This document shows, one piece after another, positions 7,666 through 11,382 of a stretch of DNA of 11,382 bases. Position 1 is the first letter of the stretch, and each line of letters opens with the position of its first letter. The notes under the pieces are model-generated. The model saw only the letters and a list, made by a program, of their open reading frames with translations, ran no database searches and was not told the origin of the DNA. The stretch is from assembly GCA_934527255.1 (NCBI GenBank), contig CAKTAM010000057.1, positions 1-11,382 on the forward strand, read 5' to 3'. The position numbers and the translations under genes were made by a program. Source of the stretch: an uncultured Oscillospiraceae bacterium (GTDB lineage: Bacteria > Bacillota > Clostridia > Oscillospirales > Ruminococcaceae).

Positions 7666-8585
7666 TCTTCCACATCCTTTCCAAAGTGGTTTTCTGCCAC
7701 AAAAAGCGCCCCGATGATGACCACCATCACCAGCGACATCAGAATGGCGGCCGCGGACAGCTTCTGATAATCCAGACTGCGGAAGGTGTTGTTCATAAAG
7801 TGCTGCAGCAGGTACAGGTTGCCATAGGGGTAATCGCCCGTCAGCAGGTACACCTCGCGGAAAATTTTGAACGAGTTGATCAGCGACAGAATGGTGACGA
7901 ACAGGATGGAGGGCGAAATATAGTGCATCTTGATGCGCCAGAACTGTGTAAAGCTGCCTGCACCGTCCAGCGTGGAGGTCTCCAGCAGCTCCTTGGGAAC
8001 ATTTCCCAGCGCCGCCATGAACAAAATCATATTATAGCCCAGGTTTTTCCACAAAAACAGCGTCAGCACGACCACCTGGCTGTAATCGCTTTTCAGCCAG
8101 TCCAGCGCCTGTGCGCCGAAAGCCGAGGTCAGCTGGTTGACCACGCCGTTGGCATGGAACAGCACCTGCCAGATCAGGACGATGCTGGCGGTCGGCACCA
8201 TCATCGGGCTGAGAAAAAAGGTGCGGAACTGGCTGCGGAAGGGGATCTTGGCCTCCAGCAGCAGCGCCAGCAGCAGCGCCAGCACCACGGCCAGCGGCAC
8301 GGCGATCAGCGAGAAAACGGCGGTGTTTTTCGCCGCGTTCTGAAAGGCGTTGTTATGTAAAACGGCGGTGAAATTGCGCAGCCAGACAAAGTTGTGCTGA
8401 ATGGGGTTATCGACCATGGAATAATAGACGACCACGGCAAACGGAAGAACAAAAAAGGCGGCCACGCCGATCAGGCTTGGGGCCAGAAAGGCCCAGCCCA
8501 GCGCCCGCTTGCGCTCGCGGAGGGTCTGCGGCTTCCTGCGGTGCTCTGCAGGCGGGCGGCGCTTTTTCGGTGTTGTTGCTTTCAT
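7662..8585 (-). CDS. CUT1 sugar ABC transporter permease, MalF-like
   Basis: 307 residues from the ATG at 8585, with GGAAAGCAAGG ending about 6 nt upstream. An in-frame TTG at 8702 would add 39 residues but has no ribosome site and lies within the structured leader. After a highly basic tip (KKRRPP...RERKR) come spans near residues 31-53, 88-110, 122-142, 170-192, 224-243 and 275-297, as in family 1 inner-membrane permeases (GWAFLAPSLIGVAAFFVLPF is a typical first span). The EAA loop is at residues 202-225 (ETSTLDGAGSFTQFWRIKMHYISP). It keeps the LDGA core but departs from the usual EAA start and ITLP end, more than its partner does. It is the first gene of the operon and overlaps the second by 4 nt. 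Confidence 0.93.
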   Translation of the reverse strand: MKATTPKKRRPPAEHRRKPQTLRERKRALGWAFLAPSLIGVAAFFVLPFAVVVYYSMVDNPIQHNFVWLRNFTAVLHNNAFQNAAKNTAVFSLIAVPLAVVLALLLALLLEAKIPFRSQFRTFFLSPMMVPTASIVLIWQVLFHANGVVNQLTSAFGAQALDWLKSDYSQVVVLTLFLWKNLGYNMILFMAALGNVPKELLETSTLDGAGSFTQFWRIKMHYISPSILFVTILSLINSFKIFREVYLLTGDYPYGNLYLLQHFMNNTFRSLDYQKLSAAAILMSLVMVVIIGALFVAENHFGKDVEE

Positions 8586-8737
8586 GAAGACCTTGCTTTC
8601 CTTGCGCCGACGCAGGTCGGCTGTGTGTGCGTTCCATCGTTGTAAACGTCGCCGCGCCCCAAAAGCATTCGTCCTGCGGCCGCTTTTTTGCGGGCGGGGC
8701 AAGGCTGCCGGGGCAGGGCAGCGTACTCTTCATTACC
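8586..8737 (-). promoter_or_regulatory. Structured 5' leader of the transport operon
   Basis: About 150 nt of untranslated leader is predicted between the promoter and the first ATG. Two simple hairpins are visible on the minus strand: GCTGCC/GGCAGC (8722-8717 with 8709-8704, seven-base loop) and GCCGAC/GTCGGC (8621-8616 with 8611-8606, loop CTGC). The second lies immediately upstream of the ribosome site of the first permease gene. A GC-rich stretch with an A6 run lies between them (about 8678-8700). I do not recognise a known riboswitch class. Together with the upstream terminator, palindrome and promoter, this accounts for the gene-free stretch 8586-8923. Confidence 0.4.
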
Positions 8738-8743
8738 ACAAAA

Positions 8744-8772
8744 AATATAGCATACCGATGCCGCAAAGTAAA
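8744..8772 (-). promoter_or_regulatory. Sigma-A-type promoter of the transport operon
   Basis: On the minus strand a -35 TTTACT (8772-8767) and a -10 TATATT (8749-8744) are separated by exactly 17 nt. The bases TGC directly before the -10 make an extended -10. Transcription would begin near 8737. It is the only good promoter between the fba terminator and the first permease gene. Confidence 0.7.
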
Positions 8773-8783
8773 GAGAAGCGGGT

Positions 8784-8800
8784 ATTAAGAATTTCTTAAT
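8784..8800. promoter_or_regulatory. 17-bp perfect palindrome upstream of the operon promoter, candidate operator
   Basis: ATTAAGAA and TTCTTAAT are perfect inverted 8-bp arms around one central T. The element stands out as AT-rich in GC-rich surroundings. Its centre is about 55 bp upstream of the predicted start, beginning 12 bp beyond the -35 hexamer. That position is more typical of an activator than of a simple repressor. The cognate regulator is not in the window. Confidence 0.55.
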
Positions 8801-8847
8801 TCGGCGGTGGGGGACGGAAGAAAACGCGCCCTGTCCCGCCATGCCGC

Positions 8848-8884
8848 AAAAACACAAAACGCCCGGAGCAAACAGCTCCGGGCG
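8848..8884 (-). terminator. Intrinsic terminator of fba
   Basis: A perfect 10-bp GC-rich stem (8884-8875 with 8869-8860, arm CGCCCGGAGC) closes a five-base loop. On the minus strand it is followed by GTTTTGTGTTTTT. It begins 39 nt after the fba stop codon and separates fba from the transport operon that follows on the same strand. Confidence 0.92.
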
Positions 8885-8923
8885 GGCAGAGGCAGGGGGG
8901 AAAGCAGCGTCGGAAAGCGGGGC

Positions 8924-9790
8924 TTATTCCGCTTTTCCGGCCGTGCCGAACAGCTCGATCTTTTCGCGCACGGTATCCTTGATGGCGGCGACGCCGGGGG
9001 CCAGTAGCTTGCGCGGGTCAAAGCCCTTGCCCTCCAGATCCTTTCCGGCTTCAATGTAGCTGCGGGTGGCGGCGGCAAAGCTCAGCTGGCACTCGGTGTT
9101 GACATTGATTTTGGAAACGCCGAGATCGATGGCGTGACGGATCATATCCGCCGGGATGCCGGTGCCGCCGTGCAGCACCAGCGGCATATTGCCGGTGGCC
9201 GCCTTGATCGCGGCCAGCGCGTTGAAATCCAGCCCTTTCCAGTTGGCGGGGTACTTGCCGTGGATGTTGCCGATGCCTGCGGCCAGAAAATCAATGCCCA
9301 GTGCGGCAATGCGGGCGCACTCGGCCGGGTCGGCCACCTCGCCGGCGCCGATCACGCCGTCCTCCTCGCCGCCGATCGCGCCGACCTCGGCTTCAATGGA
9401 AAGCCCGGCGGCGTGGGCAGCCGCCACCAGCTCGGTGGTTTTGGCCACGTTTTCGTCAATGGGGTAATGCGAGCCGTCGAACATGATCGAGGTGAAGCCG
9501 GCCTTGATGCAGGCGTAAGCGCCCTCGTAGGTGCCGTGATCCAGATGCAGGGCCACCGGCACGGTGATGCCCAGAGACTTGTCCATGGCCTTGACCATGG
9601 CGGCGACGGTCTCAAAGCCGCACATATATTTGCCTGCGCCCTCCGAAACGCCCAGAATGACCGGGCTCTTCATCTCCTGTGCCGTTTGCAGAATGGCCTT
9701 TGTCCATTCCAGGTTGTTGATGTTGAACTGGCCGACCGCATAATGACCCTCGCGGGCCTTGGTCAGCATTTCAGCGGCATTGACTAGCAT
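8924..9790 (-). CDS. fba: Class II (zinc) fructose-bisphosphate aldolase
   Basis: 288 residues from the ATG at 9790; GGAAAGGTG lies about 10 nt upstream. The frame continues 35 codons further upstream but across the promoter and leader, so that start is rejected. The enzyme interconverts fructose 1,6-bisphosphate with dihydroxyacetone phosphate and glyceraldehyde 3-phosphate in cytoplasmic glycolysis. Class II signatures are complete: LHLDHG with catalytic Asp84 and zinc ligand His85; DGSHYPIDEN at 105-114; AEVGAIGGEED at 134-144 with Glu135; GNIHGKYP with zinc ligand His177; LHGGTGIP with His207; and KINVNTE at 227-233 for phosphate binding. The length matches the short (about 285-residue) Bacillus-type subgroup. 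Tagatose-bisphosphate aldolases (GatY/KbaY) share this fold and cannot be fully excluded. An own promoter and terminator suggest a single-gene transcript. Confidence 0.95.
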   Translation of the reverse strand: MLVNAAEMLTKAREGHYAVGQFNINNLEWTKAILQTAQEMKSPVILGVSEGAGKYMCGFETVAAMVKAMDKSLGITVPVALHLDHGTYEGAYACIKAGFTSIMFDGSHYPIDENVAKTTELVAAAHAAGLSIEAEVGAIGGEEDGVIGAGEVADPAECARIAALGIDFLAAGIGNIHGKYPANWKGLDFNALAAIKAATGNMPLVLHGGTGIPADMIRHAIDLGVSKINVNTECQLSFAAATRSYIEAGKDLEGKGFDPRKLLAPGVAAIKDTVREKIELFGTAGKAE

Positions 9791-9829
9791 AGTGAAACAC
9801 CTTTCCTTGTGATGATTTTGCAGCGGACA

Positions 9830-9849
9830 GGCAGCCCCTGCGGGCCGCC
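9830..9849 (-). promoter_or_regulatory. Hairpin in the fba 5' leader
   Basis: The roughly 70-nt leader can form an 8-bp stem (9849-9842 with 9837-9830) with one G-U pair and a four-base GCAG loop. It lies near the predicted transcript start, well before the ribosome site, so protection of the 5' end is more likely than translation control. Confidence 0.35.
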
Positions 9850-9866
9850 GCGTTTCTTTCTGCATC

Positions 9867-9895
9867 AGTATACACCATCTGCGGCAAAAAAACAA
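9867..9895 (-). promoter_or_regulatory. Promoter of fba
   Basis: On the minus strand, -35 TTGTTT (9895-9890), 17-nt spacer, -10 TATACT (9872-9867). The start would fall near 9860, giving a leader of about 70 nt to the fba ATG. Confidence 0.7.
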
Positions 9896-9912
9896 TCGCT
9901 GACGGCAAAAAA
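9882..9912. repeat. Two 10-bp direct repeats CGGCAAAAAA at 21-bp spacing around the fba -35
   Basis: CGGCAAAAAA occurs at 9882-9891 and 9903-9912. The two copies lie exactly two DNA turns apart on the same strand, one overlapping the spacer and -35 of fba and one just upstream. They could be protein sites or phased A-tracts that bend DNA; chance in an A-rich segment is possible. Confidence 0.4.
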
Positions 9913-10340
9913 GGCGTGCCGACCGTTCACGGTGGAAAAGTGGAAAATCAGAAAAGTAACGAAAAAAAGCGTGAAATTTCGGCGAAAAATCAATGGACAG
10001 CCGAAAAAAACAACATTGCGTACACGGAAAAGTTTCAACAAATTGTGGAAAACTTTATAGATTAACCGTTTTCACCGGAAAAATACGCCGAAAACAGGGG
10101 AGTAATCAACATTTTCAACGTAGTTTTCAACATGCAGACCGGATCGGCCAGGCCAAACGGCCGTTTACAAACAGTATAAGGGCCTTGCGTTGACAGAAAC
10201 GGAAAAAAGTGCCTGCCCTGCAGGATCGCAGCACAGCCCGGCAGGATTGCGGACTGTCCTGGCAGGAACGGCACGCAGCAGCGCTGCCGCGCGGCGGGCA
10301 GTGGGCGGCGCAGAAAACCGAAAAAATGTGACCGGATGAC
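9896..10340. other. Long gene-free stretch between divergent fba and rlmB promoters
   Basis: No convincing coding region or recognised RNA gene is seen. Short frames here have no ribosome site and are rich in Lys or Cys only because of base composition. From 9931 to 10132 the DNA is AT-rich, with repeated words: GGTGGAAAA (9931), AGTGGAAAA (9939), TGTGGAAAA (10044) and TTTTCAAC twice (10112, 10124). CCGAAAA-type words recur too. From about 10137 it turns GC-rich, with an inverted repeat CGGCC/GGCCG (10145-10163) and the 21-bp repeats at 10215-10277. An isolated TTGACA at 10190-10195 lacks a matching -10. Confidence 0.6.
10215..10277. repeat. Three imperfect 21-bp tandem repeats
   Basis: Units at 10215-10235, 10236-10256 and 10257-10277 align without gaps. 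They share a core of the form CC(C/T)(T/G)GCAGGA and diverge in the second half of each unit. The cores are near-palindromic (CCTGCAGG in unit 1, TCCTGGCAGGA in unit 3). The array lies about 65-130 bp upstream of the rlmB promoter. Confidence 0.6.
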
Positions 10341-10369
10341 TGGAAAAGTACGGCGGCATTTGCTATACT
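10341..10369 (+). promoter_or_regulatory. Promoter of rlmB
   Basis: -10 TATACT at 10364-10369 is preceded by TGC, an extended -10. A weak -35, TGGAAA (10341-10346), lies 17 nt upstream. A second TATACT follows at 10372-10377 but has no -35. The start would be near 10376, leaving a leader of about 55 nt. Confidence 0.65.
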
Positions 10370-10390
10370 GATATACTGAAAGAAAATACC

Positions 10391-10404
10391 CGCCCGCAAG
10401 GGCG
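10391..10404 (+). promoter_or_regulatory. GCAA-tetraloop hairpin in the rlmB leader
   Basis: CGCCC (10391-10395) pairs with GGGCG (10400-10404) across GCAA, a GNRA-type loop. A-rich sequence follows, so it is not a forward terminator. It lies 15 nt before the GAGG ribosome site. Confidence 0.35.
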
Positions 10405-10431
10405 AAAAAACAGAGAAACGAGGTACTTTTC

Positions 10432-11343
10432 GTGTACGATTCCGATAAAAAACGCCCGCCCCGGCGGCCGGGCTACCGTCCGTCTCACAGCGACGAGCCC
10501 CGCGCCCTGGCAGCGGCCGGGCGCGAAGCCCTGCGGGCCGATGCGGCCGTGGAAGAGACCGCCAGTGATCTGGTATACGGCAAAAATGCCGTGACCGAGC
10601 TTTTGAAAAGCGGCGCGGGGGTGGATACCGTCTTTGTAGCGGATACGCTGGCCGAGCCGGTTGCCGCCTATTACACGGCGCTGGCCAAGGAGGCCGGGGC
10701 CGTGGTCAAGCGGGTGCACAGCGCCAAGCTGCGCGGCATGACCGGGACGGACAGCCATCAGGGCGTGGCCTGCTGGGCCAGCGCCATCACCTATGCCGAG
10801 CCTGCCGACCTGCTGGCGGCTGCCGCTGCCCGCGGCGAGGCCCCGCTGCTGGTGCTGGCCGACGGCGTGGAGGATCCGCACAATTTGGGGGCCATCATCC
10901 GTACCGCACTGCTGTGCGGCGCGCACGGCGTCATCATCCCCAAGCGCGGCGGCGCGGGCATTACGCCCACCGTTACCAAGGCAAGCGCAGGCGCGGTATC
11001 ACGGCTGCCGGTGGCGCGCGTGGCCAACATCGGGCAGACGGTGCGCTGGCTGAAGGAGCAGAACGTTTTTGTCTACTGCGCCCAGATGGGCGGCAGGGCC
11101 CCGGCCGGGCAGGATCTGACCGGCCCGCTGGCGCTGGTGCTGGGCAGCGAGGGCCGCGGCGTTTCGCCGCTGGTGCAGAAGCTGTGCGACGGCACGCTGT
11201 CGCTTCCCATGGCCGCCGACTGCGGCGGGGTGGACAGCTTTAATGTTTCGGTGGCGGCGGGAATGCTGCTGTATGAGATCGGCTGTCAGCGGGCGGGCAG
11301 GCCCGCCATGCCCGCCGAACCGGACGTTTGGCCGGCACCCTGA
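10432..11343 (+). CDS. rlmB: 23S rRNA 2'-O-ribose methyltransferase, RlmB/TrmH family
   Basis: 303 residues from a GTG at 10432; GAGG at 10420-10423 lies 8 nt upstream. Members transfer a methyl group from S-adenosylmethionine to the 2'-OH of a guanosine in 23S rRNA (G2251 in E. coli numbering). A basic, disordered N-terminal tail of about 45 residues (KKRPPRRPGYRP) precedes the substrate-binding domain at about 46-120, which opens with the typical LVYGKNAVTELLK and ends with the family's GTDSHQGVA. The SPOUT knot follows with all three motifs: motif 1 at 142-158 (DGVEDPHNLGAIIRT, Asn151 and catalytic-type Arg157), motif 2 at 233-246 (LALVLGSEGRGVSP), motif 3 at 268-277 (DSFNVSVAAG). A related TrmH-family enzyme acting on tRNA or another rRNA site is possible. 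A further gene starts 23 nt downstream with no terminator between, so it probably heads an operon. Confidence 0.92.
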   Translation: MYDSDKKRPPRRPGYRPSHSDEPRALAAAGREALRADAAVEETASDLVYGKNAVTELLKSGAGVDTVFVADTLAEPVAAYYTALAKEAGAVVKRVHSAKLRGMTGTDSHQGVACWASAITYAEPADLLAAAAARGEAPLLVLADGVEDPHNLGAIIRTALLCGAHGVIIPKRGGAGITPTVTKASAGAVSRLPVARVANIGQTVRWLKEQNVFVYCAQMGGRAPAGQDLTGPLALVLGSEGRGVSPLVQKLCDGTLSLPMAADCGGVDSFNVSVAAGMLLYEIGCQRAGRPAMPAEPDVWPAP

Positions 11344-11366
11344 AAAGGAAAGGAGAGACCAGCCCC

Positions 11367-11382
11367 ATGTCGGAAGAAAAAC
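11367..11382 (+). CDS. Start of a downstream gene, product unknown
   Basis: ATG at 11367 with AGGAG at 11351-11355, 11 nt upstream. Only MSEEK can be read before the window ends. It lies 23 nt after the rlmB stop with no hairpin between, so co-transcription is likely. The product cannot be assigned. Confidence 0.55.

Noticed and set aside
8586..8702. TTG-initiated 39-residue extension of the first permease
   Set aside because: No ribosome site, it lies in the structured leader, and family members begin with a short basic tip before the first span.
8407..8766. Leader peptide or small protein upstream of the first permease
   Set aside because: The frame runs deep into the permease gene out of phase, with no ribosome site or attenuator-like codon cluster.
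9791..9895. 35-residue N-terminal extension of the aldolase
   Set aside because: It crosses the -10 and -35 of the fba promoter; the start at 9790 gives a normal class II aldolase N-terminus.
9809..10060. 83-codon Lys/Arg-rich frame on the plus strand
   Set aside because: It overlaps the fba leader and promoter, lacks a ribosome site, and its lysines come from A-runs.
9896..10200. Chromosomal replication origin
   Set aside because: Only one good DnaA-box match and no dnaA, dnaN or parAB nearby; kept only as a low-interest observation.
10062..10399. Small minus-strand frames in which the 21-bp repeats translate as seven-residue repeats
   Set aside because: Two different frames show the effect, neither has a ribosome site, and one overlaps the rlmB promoter; the repetition is a DNA feature.
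1..11382. CRISPR arrays, insertion sequences, tRNA or rRNA genes
   Set aside because: No regularly spaced long repeats, transposase motifs, terminal inverted repeats, cloverleaf or rRNA sequence were seen on either strand.

Overview
The window looks like chromosome of a GC-rich member of the Bacillota, most likely a gut-type Clostridia of the Oscillospiraceae (Faecalibacterium/Gemmiger-like). This is an inference from three things: lipoproteins with a Gly-Cys lipobox and strong GGAGG-type ribosome sites, a class II aldolase and an RlmB of Firmicutes type, and split CUT1 sugar-transporter permeases without a local ATPase. Nothing in the window names the species.

Positions 1-8860, minus strand: one transport operon. 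A promoter (8744-8772) with a 17-bp palindrome just upstream drives, in transcription order: a MalF-like CUT1 permease (7662-8585), a MalG-like CUT1 permease (6727-7665, ATGA overlap), a single-span HlyD/MacA-like adaptor (4949-6640), a small MacB-periplasmic-core-like membrane protein (3827-4936), a 763-residue lipoprotein with a propeller-like N-terminal half and a family 1 solute-binding C-terminal half (1338-3629), and a paralogue of that lipoprotein cut by the window edge (1-1233). No ATPase is visible. The mixture of import permeases, an efflux-type adaptor/MacB pair and two giant binding lipoproteins is the most unusual thing here.

Positions 8848-9912, minus strand: a monocistronic class II fructose-bisphosphate aldolase gene (fba) with its own promoter, a hairpin in the leader, and a near-perfect intrinsic terminator that insulates it from the transport operon.

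Positions 9896-10340: about 450 bases without a convincing gene between the divergent fba and rlmB promoters. The half next to fba is AT-rich, with repeated GGAAAA/TTTTCAAC/CCGAAAA words. The half next to rlmB is GC-rich and carries three 21-bp imperfect tandem repeats.

Positions 10341-11382, plus strand: an extended -10 promoter, rlmB (SPOUT-family rRNA 2'-O-ribose methyltransferase, GTG start), and the first five codons of a probable co-transcribed gene running off the right edge.
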